Shown: in pieces, positions 45,002 through 54,279 of the stretch | Layout: every line of letters starts with the position of its first letter | How positions within the stretch are numbered: the stretch's first letter is position 1 | NCBI RefSeq assembly: GCF_000512695.2 | Contig: NZ_AZRW02000021.1 | Coordinates: forward strand, 26,276-90,275 | DNA length: 64,000 nucleotides | Source of the DNA: Pseudomonas sp. QTF5 | GTDB lineage: Bacteria > Pseudomonadota > Gammaproteobacteria > Pseudomonadales > Pseudomonadaceae | Reading direction: 5' to 3' | The notes under the pieces: model-generated | Seen by the model: only the letters and a program-made list of their open reading frames with translations | Databases searched by the model: none | Told to the model about the DNA's origin: nothing | Program-made: the position numbers and the translations under genes

Positions 45002-46519
45002 TCAGACATGCTCACTGCTTTTCGCATGCACCGCCCGCGGCTCTGCATGCCCATGCCCTGCCTCCACCACCGGAATCTCATTCCCGTCGCAGTCATGAAG
45101 CTTACCTTCGCTGAAGTAATCCCCTTCCCGCAACGCCGCCAGATCCTGATAACGCAAGACGCGCTCGGTACCGGCCGCAAACACCGATTGTTGATCCGAA
45201 TTGCCGGCAGTGAGGTGGTTGAAGGTCAGGTTCAGCACAATGGCCATGATCGCCGAGGAACTGATGCCCGAGTGGAAGATCGTCGCGAACCAGCTAGGGA
45301 AGTGGTCGTAGAAGTTCGGTGCGGCGATGGGGATCATGCCGAAGCCGATGGAGGTGGCGACGATGATCAGGTTGACGTTGTTGCGGTAGTCGACCTTGGA
45401 CAGCGTCCGAATGCCGCTGGCCGCTACGGTGCCGAACAGCACGATACCCGCGCCGCCGAGAACGGAGGTCGGCACGGCGGCGATGACCCGGCCCATGAAG
45501 GGCAACAATCCGAGCACCACAAGGAACACACCGCCGGTGGCCACCACGAAACGGCTCTTGATCCCGGTCACTGCCACCAGCCCGACGTTCTGGGCGAATG
45601 CACTCTGGGTGAAGGAGCCGAAGATCGGCGCGATCATGCTCGACAGCATGTCGGCGCGCAGGCCATTGCCCAGGCGTTTGGAGTCGACTTTGGTGTCGAT
45701 GATTTCACCGACAGCCAGAATGTCGGCCGAGGTTTCCACCAGGGTCACCATGATCACGATGCACATCGACAGGATTGCCGCGAAGTGGAACGTCGGCATG
45801 CCGAAGTGAAACGGTGCCGGGAAGCCGAACATCGGGCCCTGGGCGACGGACGAGAAATCCGCCATGCCGAGGAACACGGCGATGACTGTGCCGATGACCA
45901 TAGCCAAGAGAATCGACAAACGGGAGATGGTTGCACTGCCGATCTTGCTCAGTAGCAGCACCAGCACCAGCGTCACCGCCGCCAGGCCGATGTTCGCCAT
46001 GCTGCCGAAGTCCGGGGCATGGCTGTTGCCGCCCATGGCCCAGCGCGCGGCCACCGGCATCAGCGTCAGGCCGATAGTGGTGATCACAATGCCGGTCACC
46101 AGCGGCGGAAAGAACTTGGTGATTCGCGAGAACACCGGCGTGATCAGTAAGCCGATCAGCGACGCGGCAATCACCGCCCCGAGAATCGACTGAAAGCCAC
46201 CCTCCCCACCACTGCTGACAATCGCCACCATGGTCGCAACGCCGGAAAAAGACACACCCTGCACCAGCGGCAACTGACAACCGAAAAACGGTAAACCCAG
46301 GGTTTGCAGCAACGTCGCCAGCCCCCCTGCAAACAATGAAGCAGCAATCAACAAACCGATGTCCGCCGGCGAAAGCCCGGCAGCCTGACCGATGATCAAA
46401 GGTACCGCGACGATACCGCCATACATGGTCAGAACGTGTTGCAGTCCGTAAGCCATATTCGCGCCGATCCCGAGATTCTCATCCTCAGGCCGTTGGTGTG
46501 AAACATGGGGCGTTTTCAT
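45002..46519 (-). CDS. NCS2-family purine permease (urate/xanthine type)
   Basis: 505 aa from the ATG at 46519 (MKTPHVSHQRPEDENLG); a start 15 codons upstream is possible. Fourteen membrane segments are predicted. GQAAGLSPADIGLLIAASLF is the N-terminal helix of the xanthine/uric acid branch, and VETSADILAVGEI and GSFTQSAFAQNVGLVAVTGIKSR are the substrate-site segments of NCS2 transporters. Uric acid or xanthine with proton symport is the likely activity. The upstream region holds three palindromes suggesting purine-responsive control. No purine catabolic gene is adjacent. Confidence 0.9.
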   Translation of the reverse strand: MKTPHVSHQRPEDENLGIGANMAYGLQHVLTMYGGIVAVPLIIGQAAGLSPADIGLLIAASLFAGGLATLLQTLGLPFFGCQLPLVQGVSFSGVATMVAIVSSGGEGGFQSILGAVIAASLIGLLITPVFSRITKFFPPLVTGIVITTIGLTLMPVAARWAMGGNSHAPDFGSMANIGLAAVTLVLVLLLSKIGSATISRLSILLAMVIGTVIAVFLGMADFSSVAQGPMFGFPAPFHFGMPTFHFAAILSMCIVIMVTLVETSADILAVGEIIDTKVDSKRLGNGLRADMLSSMIAPIFGSFTQSAFAQNVGLVAVTGIKSRFVVATGGVFLVVLGLLPFMGRVIAAVPTSVLGGAGIVLFGTVAASGIRTLSKVDYRNNVNLIIVATSIGFGMIPIAAPNFYDHFPSWFATIFHSGISSSAIMAIVLNLTFNHLTAGNSDQQSVFAAGTERVLRYQDLAALREGDYFSEGKLHDCDGNEIPVVEAGHGHAEPRAVHAKSSEHV

Positions 46520-46570
46520 GGTTGGGGGGTTCCCTGGTTTTTGTTGTGCGCACACTGTATTCAAGATTCA

Positions 46571-46629
46571 GGACAAATGTCTATAGAGTTGTATACAACT
46601 AGTCAGTCAAATTATGGACAGATGTCCAT
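46571..46629. promoter_or_regulatory. Three palindromes before the NCS2 permease gene
   Basis: GGACA-AA-TGTCT (46571-46582) and ATGGACA-GA-TGTCCAT (46614-46629) share half-sites 45 bp apart centre to centre. AGTTGTATACAACT (46587-46600) lies between them and is a perfect 14-bp dyad of the TTGTATACAA type used by GntR-family regulators. The array suggests two regulators; neither is encoded nearby. Confidence 0.55.
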
Positions 46630-46752
46630 GCCGCCCTTTAGCCGTGGCGCCTCCAGTTCAAAAACTCCTTGAAATACATCCTTCCTCCCCGTTCCTCCCC
46701 TACCACTAGTCTTTTTGCATTCAAGGTGACCGCCGGCACGGCCGCCCCTCGC

Positions 46753-46775
46753 TTATACATATAAAGTATGCATAA
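46753..46775. promoter_or_regulatory. Dyad overlapping the brnT start
   Basis: TTAT-A-CAT and ATG-C-ATAA form an imperfect palindrome reaching the first base of brnT. It is a candidate autoregulatory site for the antitoxin. Confidence 0.4.
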
Positions 46776-47056
46776 TGAAGTCATTCGAAATTCAGTATCA
46801 CAAGGCAAAGAACGCGGCCAACAAACTGAAGCATCGAGGGGTCAGCCTCGCAGAGACAGAACTCGTGTTTTATGACGAACGAGCATTGACGCTTCAGGAC
46901 AACCACCATGATGAGCCGCGATGGATCATCATCGGGCTGGATGCCAAAGGTCGACTGCTGGTCGTTGTGTACACCTACCGCGACCCGAATTTCGTGCGAA
47001 TCATTTCCGCGCGCATCGCCACCAAAAACGAGCGTCGCCACTATATGGAAGCTTGA
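46775..47056 (+). CDS. brnT: BrnT-family toxin
   Basis: A 93-aa RelE-like ribonuclease toxin of the BrnTA type II system. Family motifs are NAANKLKHRGVSLAETELVFYD (about residues 13-34, shown in part), the DEPRWIIIGLD strand and RIISARIATKNERRHY at the C-terminus, which carries the basic residues needed for RNA cleavage. The toxin precedes the antitoxin, the usual order for brnTA. It is well expressed in principle, being 3 nt from the antitoxin gene. Confidence 0.92.
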   Translation: MKSFEIQYHKAKNAANKLKHRGVSLAETELVFYDERALTLQDNHHDEPRWIIIGLDAKGRLLVVVYTYRDPNFVRIISARIATKNERRHYMEA

Positions 47057-47059
47057 CCG

Positions 47060-47404
47060 ATGAAAGATGAATACGACTTCAGCAATGCCAAACGTGGAGC
47101 GGTTGCCTCCAGCAAAGGCAAGACCCGAATCACCATCATGCTCGATGATGTCGTCATAGAGGCCGCGCGCGCTCTGGCAGAAAGCGAGGGATATGGCTAT
47201 CAGACGGTGATCAACAATACCCTGCGCCAGGCATTGCTCAGCGATAAAGGCAAAACGGCGAAACCCGATCAGAACACTGCTGTTGCCAATGTCGGGCATT
47301 TCAAAAAAGGAATAACGGCCTCCGACCTGAAAAGCCTGGAAAAAAAACTGTCAGAGGTCCTCAACGAAATCCATCACGTGATGGAGCTTGAAGTTCGTTC
47401 CTAG
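47060..47404 (+). CDS. brnA: BrnA-family antitoxin with C-terminal extension
   Basis: 114 aa. KRGAVASSKGKTRITIMLDDVVIE and YQTVINNTLRQAL give the BrnA ribbon-helix-helix region in the first 70 residues. The remaining part (about residues 75-114) is a longer charged helix (TASDLKSLEKKLSEVLNEIHHV) than I recall for typical BrnA, and may mediate dimerisation or toxin contact. BrnA normally neutralises BrnT and represses its own promoter. A strong terminator follows. Confidence 0.88.
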   Translation: MKDEYDFSNAKRGAVASSKGKTRITIMLDDVVIEAARALAESEGYGYQTVINNTLRQALLSDKGKTAKPDQNTAVANVGHFKKGITASDLKSLEKKLSEVLNEIHHVMELEVRS

Positions 47405-47421
47405 CCTGGGTCGACCACAAG

Positions 47422-47455
47422 AAAAAAGGGGCGGATTGATCAAATCCGCCCCTTT
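47422..47455. terminator. Bidirectional terminator between brnA and the acetyltransferase gene
   Basis: A 13-bp stem AAAGGGGCGGATT / AATCCGCCCCTTT with a five-base loop lies between convergent genes. Confidence 0.9.
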
Positions 47456-47476
47456 ACGTGTTGCTTGATTTGACTG

Positions 47477-48304
47477 CTACACAGACCCGATCAACCGATC
47501 AAACACCCGCTTCAACGCCTCCTGCGCCGGCACCCGAATCCCGAATTCACTTTCCAGCAACCCGATCAATTCCTCAGCGTCCGCCACCTGGCGCCGTTCG
47601 CTCTCGCTGCCCATGCGATGAATGGCAAAACTGCCGTTATTCAGTGTGCGTCGCCATCCCTCCCCCGTCCGCGCCACCATCAGTTGTTTCACGAAGGACG
47701 ACTCGGAATGGGTCGAGACGTACCAGTTGCCGAGGGTGTAATCGATGTCTTCCTGACGCTGCAGATCGAAGATGTACATCGCCCGCCATTCACCGCCGAC
47801 GTTGGCGCGCAGGGTGTAGCCGTCGGCATGCGGTTCGATGCGATAGGGTTCGTGGGGGGTGAATTGCTCGGCTTCGGTATCCAGCATCAGCGGTGCGGTG
47901 GGCACCATGCCGCCGAAGCCGACGTCAGAGATGTAGCGCACGCCATCCAGGGTCACCAGGCTCAAGCGATGCGTACGTGCGGTCCATGCCCCTTCGGGCT
48001 GACCCATGACCACGCGACCGGTGATGCCACGTGCGTCGAAGCCCAATGTCTGAAGCAGGGCCAGGAACAGGTTGTTGAGTTCGTAGCAATAGCCACCGCG
48101 ACCGGCGTGCAGGACTTTCTGCTCTATGGACGGCAGATCGATGAGCACCGGTTCGCCCAATAACGTGGTGAGGTTTTCGAACGGGAAGGCACCGGTGTGG
48201 CGTAGCTGCAGTTGACGCAGGGTTTCCAGGGTCGGTGCCGGGGGCGTATCGAAGCCCAGGCGCTGCAGGTACAGCGCAAGATTTGTCAGTCGTGTCTCGC
48301 TCAT
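47477..48304 (-). CDS. Arylamine N-acetyltransferase
   Basis: 275 aa, the usual length. These enzymes transfer acetyl groups from acetyl-CoA to aromatic amines and hydrazines. The cysteine-protease-like triad is visible: Cys73 in RGGYCYELN, His112 in TARTHRLSL and Asp127 in YISDVGFGG. The N-terminal GAFPFENL motif is also standard. It reads leftward and converges on brnTA. No neighbour indicates a dedicated substrate. Confidence 0.93.
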   Translation of the reverse strand: MSETRLTNLALYLQRLGFDTPPAPTLETLRQLQLRHTGAFPFENLTTLLGEPVLIDLPSIEQKVLHAGRGGYCYELNNLFLALLQTLGFDARGITGRVVMGQPEGAWTARTHRLSLVTLDGVRYISDVGFGGMVPTAPLMLDTEAEQFTPHEPYRIEPHADGYTLRANVGGEWRAMYIFDLQRQEDIDYTLGNWYVSTHSESSFVKQLMVARTGEGWRRTLNNGSFAIHRMGSESERRQVADAEELIGLLESEFGIRVPAQEALKRVFDRLIGSV

Positions 48305-48417
48305 CGCTCAATCCTTTATGCAGAGGTCCGCGGATCGCTCCGCCGATGGGCGCCATGTATAAGGGAAAACACGGTCGGACTGACAATTGATTTAGCCAAT
48401 CGCCGCACACGCCAAGA

Positions 48418-49212
48418 CTATCGACGCTTGCGCGAACCCAATCGAATCCATGTCGGCGCATGATCGCTGGCATGAGGTTCGTTGCGAACCCAGGCATCGA
48501 CGCCGGCCTCTTGCAGGTAAGGACTCAGTGGCGGGTTGAGCAGCAGATGATCGATGCGCAACCCCGAGTTTTTCTGCCAGTGCTGCCGGAAATAATCCCA
48601 GAAGGTGTAGATCCGCTCTTCTGGATACAGCTGACGCAGGGAATCAGTCCAGCCCTGATCCAGCAACCGCTGATAACACGCGCGACTCTCGGGTTGCAGC
48701 AGCGCGTCCTTGAGCCAGGAGCGCGGGTTGTAGATGTCCAGGTCAGTGGGCACCACGTTGTAGTCGCCGGCCAGCACTACCGGATGGTCGCTGCTCTGCA
48801 GATCCTTGGCATGCGAGATCAGCCGCTCGAACCACGCCAGTTTGTAATCGAACTTCGGCCCTGGCTGCGGGTTGCCATTGGGTAGGTATAGGCAGCCCAC
48901 CACAATCCCGTGCACGGCAGCTTCCACGTAGCGGCTATGGGTATCGCTATCATCCCCCGGCAAACCGCGCCGGCTCTCCAGCGGCTGCGCATCTCGCGCC
49001 AGAATCGCCACCCCGTTCCACGACACCTGGCCGTGCCAGATAGCGCCATAGCCTGCCGCCTCCAGCTCGGCGACGGGGAACGCGCCGTCCACCGATTTGA
49101 GTTCCTGCAAGCAGGCGATGTCTGGCTGCTCCCGCGCAAGCCAGGCCAGTAGATTCGGCAAGCGGGCGCGCATGCCATTGACGTTGAAGGTGGCGACTTT
49201 CAGGTTCTTCAT
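48418..49212 (-). CDS. xthA: Exonuclease III / AP endonuclease family protein XthA
   Basis: 264 aa from the ATG at 49212 (MKNLKVATFNVNG); longer in-frame starts lack family similarity. Base-excision repair enzyme of the EEP superfamily. The metal and active-site residues are in FNVNGMRARL, QELKSVDGAFP, GDYNVVPTDLD and SDHAPTWIRL. Length matches ExoA/XthA. It lies between the acetyltransferase gene and the split GGDEF-EAL gene; no shared pathway is implied. Confidence 0.94.
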   Translation of the reverse strand: MKNLKVATFNVNGMRARLPNLLAWLAREQPDIACLQELKSVDGAFPVAELEAAGYGAIWHGQVSWNGVAILARDAQPLESRRGLPGDDSDTHSRYVEAAVHGIVVGCLYLPNGNPQPGPKFDYKLAWFERLISHAKDLQSSDHPVVLAGDYNVVPTDLDIYNPRSWLKDALLQPESRACYQRLLDQGWTDSLRQLYPEERIYTFWDYFRQHWQKNSGLRIDHLLLNPPLSPYLQEAGVDAWVRNEPHASDHAPTWIRLGSRKRR

Positions 49213-49297
49213 AATCCGACGCTCGCAACGGATTGGGCGATATCCAGTTGTGACCGGGGTGCGCCACGGCAGTTGCCATGGCGCACGAAACAGGCGA

Positions 49298-51771
49298 CTA
49301 AAGGTGCGTGCCCTGCGGTGCAAAATCCTCTCTTGACGCCTTGAGCAATGGCAGCAGCGCATGCTTGTCCACCGGCCGACTGAGGTAGAACCCCTGCACT
49401 TCATGGCACTGGTCCGAGATCAGGAAGTCCAGTTGCTCCAGCGTTTCGACGCCCTCTGCGGTGACGGTCAGCCCCATGGCCTTGCCCAGATTGATGATCG
49501 CCTGCACCACGGCGCGGTCATTACTGCCGTTGCTCATGGACGCAATGAAGCGCTTGTCGATCTTGATCCCGTCGAACGGATACGTGCGCAGGTAACCCAG
49601 CGAAGAATAACCGGTGCCGAAGTCGTCCATGTTCAGCCGTACGCCCAACTCCTTGAGCGCAGTCATGGTCGCCAGGGCGCCATCGACGTCGATGAGCATC
49701 ACGTTTTCAGTGATCTCCAGCTCCAGTCGACTGGCGGGCAAGCGTGTCTGGACCAACACTTCCCGGACATCCTCGATCACATCGCTACGGGCAAATTGCA
49801 CCGGCGACAGGTTGACCGACACCATCATCGCACCGGGCCAGGTCAGGGCCGTCTCACACGCCTCGCGCAACACCCAGCGGCCTAATGGCACAATCAGATC
49901 GGTCTGCTCGGCCAACGGAATAAACGCGTCGGGGCTCAACAAGCCTTGCACCGGATGCTGCCAGCGCAGCAGCGCTTCGACCGAGACGATCTGCTTGCCA
50001 TCGACGTGATAACGCGGCTGGTAATGCATCACGAATTCGTTGTGCTTGATCGCCTGACGCAGGTCGTTTTCCAATTGCCGGCGGTGCTGGATCTGATCGT
50101 TCATGTGCGCCGCAAAGTAGCACCAGGTCTTCTTGCCGTCGGACTTGGCCTGATACAACGCGATATCGGCACAGCGAATCAGCTCCTCCGGAAGGTGCCC
50201 CTGGCGCCGACTCAGGGCGATACCGATGCTCGCGCCAATGTGCAGCGTGTGGTGATCGTGATGGATCGGTTGATGCAGGCTGTCGAGCAAGCGCTCGCAA
50301 AACCGGTCGATTTCCGCGTGGCTGTCCATGCCGTGGAGCACCAGCACAAACTCATCGCCACCCAATCGGGCAACCAGATCGATGTCCCGCGTGCACTCGC
50401 GCAAACGAATGGCAACCTCCAGCAATACCGCATCGCCGGCCGGGTGACCGAGGGAATCGTTGATCGGCTTGAAGTTATCCAGGTCGATCATCAACAACGT
50501 CAGCGCCGCCGATTGCTCTTTGAGTGCCAGCGCGTCTTCGAGATAGCGCGCCAGTTTGTTGCGGTTCGGCAGGCCCGTCAGTGCGTCGTGCATCGACAGA
50601 TGCTGGATCTGCGCATGGGCGGCGACCTCATCGGTGATGTCGCTGGCCGTCCCGCGAAATCCCAGCACTGTGCCCTTGCGCTGGATCGGTCGCGCCGACA
50701 CCCGACAGACCCGTTGTTGCCCGGACTGATCGCGATAGGAACAGCGCAAGTGGCTGACGGCCTGCTCTTCATCGAGTTTGTTCAGCCACAGCGACAAGGG
50801 CGTTGTGTCGCAGTTGAGCAGTTGCCCGATGTTCTGCCCCAGCCATTGCTGATCGGAAAACCCGGTGACGGTGCTGAAGCGCCCCGACAGATAAGTGATG
50901 CAATGCTGATCGTCGATTTCCCAGATCCAGTCAGACGCGGCCTCGGCCACCGCACGAAAGCGTTCTTCACTGGCCTCCAGCGCCTGGTTCGACAAATCGA
51001 GGCTGGTGTAACTGGCATCCACATGCCCGGACGTGCGCAGGACATATCGAAAGAAGTAAGCGGTCAATAACCCCAGAATCAGCAGCGCCCCGCCCAGTGG
51101 CGGCAGCAGCGACCAGAGCAATTGGTGACCCGGCTGCTCGAGCCGGGAGACCAGGCTGTAATCGGTGCCGGCCAGGGCAACGGCCGGTTGACCGAGCGCA
51201 ACAGCGCCGTCGGACATCAGGCTCAAGTCATGCAAACCGTAATCGACACTCAAGGTGCTGAGCTTTTCAGGGTTTAACTGATCGACGTATATCAGCACCG
51301 AGGTGCTCTTGGGATCGACCGCCGGGCGTTCGTCATTGGGCACGATCGCGGCTGCCGTCAACAGCGCCGGTTTGCCAGCAGCCCGCGCACCGTGGCGTAT
51401 TTGGTTCGCTGACCATCGACCACGAAAACCCCGTCGTAGTGATCGATGGTGAACAGGGTTTTACCCAGGTTCTGCTCGACGTAGGCCCACTGCCCATCGA
51501 CCTCGCCGTTCAGATGATCGTAGGCCGTCGTCCAGTTGGCATAGCTGGTGATGTAGTTTTTCGTGGCGGTGATACGGTTTTCCAGCGCGCGCTGGGTATA
51601 AAACGTGGTCTTGGCCAGGTCCTCGGCATCGAGCCGCCCGGCAATGCTGAACAGGGCCATCAGCGCGATCAACACCCCAACCACAAACAGCAGGCCGATG
51701 ACGAACATCAGGTTGCGGGTAATCGGTGTATGACGCGCAGGTGCAGCGGTGTTAGTGGCACTCAAATCCAT
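49298..51771 (-). pseudogene. CHASE4-PAS-GGDEF-EAL c-di-GMP gene split by a frameshift
   Basis: Two leftward frames cover one gene. The first (51771-51358, 137 aa) has a transmembrane helix (about 20-43) and the start of a periplasmic CHASE4-like sensor, then stops at TGA in ..RGLLANRRC. The second, entered in another frame near 51361, continues the sensor (GKPALLTAAAIVPND), a second transmembrane helix, PAS, GGDEF (LGGDEF, about 334 residues in) and EAL (VEALLRW, about 462). Joining them gives about 820 residues with intact catalytic motifs. A 1-2 base indel near 51365-51385 is inferred. It could be a sequencing error, a true mutation, or restart from the TTG overlapping the stop (TTGA). Confidence 0.8.
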
Positions 51772-51956
51772 GCACTTGATCCTGTCAATCGATCGCCTTA
51801 TCGGGTGAGGCCGGCGGGGTCTGGTCTGTCGTCATGACAGCCAGGCTCTGCACTGACCATAGCAGCCATGCTCGGTCATCGCCCCTGAATAACGCAAGTC
51901 GTTGTCGCACTTGAAGAACAGATCACATCGCCATTGCCAATCGATGGCCGCACGCC

Positions 51957-53528
51957 TCATCGGTCCGAGCGCATCAGCGCCTCGGCGCCTCCTTCCATGG
52001 ACAACACCGCCGAACGATTTCGCCCCGAATGCTTGGCCTGGTACAGCGCCGCATCCGCGCGTTTGATCAACATTTCGGTGCTGTCGTGCCCTGTCGGCAC
52101 AAACGAATAACAGCCAAGGCTGACCGTCACATAGCCCGTGGGTGAGCCGCTGTGGATGATGTTCTTGTCCATGACGCTGCGGCGGATCTGCTCGGCGATC
52201 GTCAGCGCACCATGGATGTCGGTGTCCGGCAGCAACACCGCAAACTCTTCACCGCCGTAGCGCACCGCCAGATCGGCTTTGCGGTGACAGCAACTCTTCA
52301 GTGCCCGCGCCACTTCGGCCAGGCAATGGTCCCCGGCCACATGACCGTAGGTGTCGTTATAGCGCTTGAAATAATCGATATCGAGCATGATCAGGCTCAG
52401 CGGACTCGACCGCCGGGCGCCGCGCCCGAACTCGATCTCCAGCGCCCGCTCGAACAATCGGCGGTTGGCCAACCCGGTCAGGCTGTCGTGGGTGGCGATC
52501 AGTTCCAGGGTTTTCTGCGCCTTGCGCAAATCCGCCTCGATGCGCTCACCCGCACGCACCTGATGAATGAACACCCAACCGAACAACCCCACGCCAAGGA
52601 CGACCAGAGCGACGATCAAACTGGATTGAATCGCCGTGTCGTACCAGTCCTTGAGGATCGCGTCTTTGGAAGATGCCGCCGCGACCACCACGGGATAAGC
52701 ATCGAGCTGACGGTAGCCATACAACCGGACGATGCCATCCACCACCGAGTCGATCATGGCGTTGCCGGATGTCGCGTTGGGCAGAAGTTTCTGAAAAATC
52801 TCGCCCTGGGCCAAAGAGGTGCCGATCTGCGATTCCACAAACGGCCGTCGCGCCAGTAGCGTTCCATCGGTCAATCCCAAAAACATCGCACCGTTATCAT
52901 CGATGCTGAAGCTTTTGAAGAACTGATCGAAGTACGACATCTTGATCCCGGCCAGCAGCACGCCCTGAAAACCGCCGTTCTTGTCGTCTATCCGCTTGGA
53001 AACCGGAATGATCCACTCGCCATTTTCCCGACTGCGAATTGCCGGGCCGATGTGCGCCAGGGATGACGCGTTTTGCTGGTGAAACCGGAAATAATCACGG
53101 TCCGCCACACCTGGACCACGGGGCAGGTTCTTGAACGACGTCACGACCCATTGCCCCTGCCTGTCGAACAGAAATATCCCGTGCAATTGATGCAGCGCCT
53201 GCACCCGCCGAGCGAAGGTTTTCTGCAAGCGTGGCGTCTGGGCAGCGTCGAAACCCTCAGCCTGAATCCAGTCCACCAGACTGGTCAGCACCAGATCGGC
53301 TTGCATGAACGTGTCTTCGGCCTGCTGCGCCATGGCCCGGGTCAGGTTCGACGAAGACACCTCGGCCAACGCCAGATCGTGACGGCGCGACTGCTCCAGT
53401 TGCAGGTAAAGCAGCCCACAGAGGCAGAGGCATACCGCCGCAATAAACAGCACCGCAGCTTTGAGCAGGGGCAGCCGCTTCAAGGCACCCTCGGGCGCGT
53501 GGTGCGGATCGGGAATGGGGATAGGCAA
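51957..53528 (-). CDS. Cache-domain diguanylate cyclase
   Basis: 523 aa starting at a TTG with AGGA upstream; no suitable ATG follows before the first membrane helix. A transmembrane helix (about residues 20-43) leads to a dCACHE periplasmic sensor (about 60-285) and a second helix (about 290-312). The GGDEF domain carries an active GGEEF signature (about 426) and no EAL domain, so it should synthesise c-di-GMP. It is 185 bp from the split GGDEF-EAL gene, placing two c-di-GMP genes side by side. The sensed ligand is unknown; Cache domains often bind amino acids or carboxylates. Confidence 0.9.
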   Translation of the reverse strand: MPIPIPDPHHAPEGALKRLPLLKAAVLFIAAVCLCLCGLLYLQLEQSRRHDLALAEVSSSNLTRAMAQQAEDTFMQADLVLTSLVDWIQAEGFDAAQTPRLQKTFARRVQALHQLHGIFLFDRQGQWVVTSFKNLPRGPGVADRDYFRFHQQNASSLAHIGPAIRSRENGEWIIPVSKRIDDKNGGFQGVLLAGIKMSYFDQFFKSFSIDDNGAMFLGLTDGTLLARRPFVESQIGTSLAQGEIFQKLLPNATSGNAMIDSVVDGIVRLYGYRQLDAYPVVVAAASSKDAILKDWYDTAIQSSLIVALVVLGVGLFGWVFIHQVRAGERIEADLRKAQKTLELIATHDSLTGLANRRLFERALEIEFGRGARRSSPLSLIMLDIDYFKRYNDTYGHVAGDHCLAEVARALKSCCHRKADLAVRYGGEEFAVLLPDTDIHGALTIAEQIRRSVMDKNIIHSGSPTGYVTVSLGCYSFVPTGHDSTEMLIKRADAALYQAKHSGRNRSAVLSMEGGAEALMRSDR

Positions 53529-53789
53529 AAGCGAGTCCTGAAAGGATAAGGCATGGGCAGAGACCCAAAACCCTTATTTTTTGTGCGCTTAGTCTACGGG
53601 GTTGTGCGGGGTAAACGGAGGGTTGGGGGATCAATGGTCATGACGCTATGCTGATGGGCGACTCAATGAACGGCGCGGCATCGATACCGCCTCGTTTTGT
53701 CACGCAGGCGATTCAATCGCATGACGCAAGGCAAAACCGCATTATCTTGAAGGAGCTACGATTAACTGACATCACGGCAGGAAATTGAA

Positions 53790-54275
53790 ATGAGTAAGGC
53801 AGACGAGCTCGCCGAGAAGCTGAAACAATCCCGGCAAACCAGTGCCGACGCGACCATCGCCGATCAGGCCATCGACAGCTGGCCCGCCCAGGTCTATGAG
53901 CTGTATCACCAGATCGAAGCCTGGCTGCAGCCATTGATCGAAGTGGGGCTGAAGCTGCGACGCAATTCCACTCACGTCTTCGAGAGTGCCCCGGACGGGG
54001 CGAGTTACGATTACGCCATCGACCAACTGCTGATCGAAGGCAACCACCACAGCATCACCTTCGACCCTGTCGCTCGCTTCACCGCCGACGGTGCCGGGCG
54101 AGTCGAAATACGCTCAGCAGACAAGGAACTCGCCCCCCTATTGCGAACCGTGACCGAACACGGTGAAACGCAGTGGTGGCTGCGGGCGATCGAGCAATCC
54201 GTACAACAACCGGATGCGGTAGCGCTGACGGAGCACAATCTGCTCTCTGTAGTGCAAGAGGGGCTGGAACTCTAA
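53790..54275 (+). CDS. Hypothetical protein
   Basis: 161 aa, soluble, no recognised domain. The N-terminal half is helical (KADELAEKLKQSRQT, WPAQVYELYHQIEAWLQPLIE), and the C-terminal half has alternating strands (NSTHVFESAPDGASYDYAIDQLL, GNHHSITFDPVARFTADGAGRVEI, shown in part). GC-rich third positions and a GGCAGGAAA ribosome site seven bases before the ATG support real coding. It sits alone on its strand between the cyclase gene and the transpeptidase gene, with stops 4 bp apart. Function unknown. Confidence 0.75.
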   Translation: MSKADELAEKLKQSRQTSADATIADQAIDSWPAQVYELYHQIEAWLQPLIEVGLKLRRNSTHVFESAPDGASYDYAIDQLLIEGNHHSITFDPVARFTADGAGRVEIRSADKELAPLLRTVTEHGETQWWLRAIEQSVQQPDAVALTEHNLLSVVQEGLEL

Positions 54276-54279
54276 GGGT

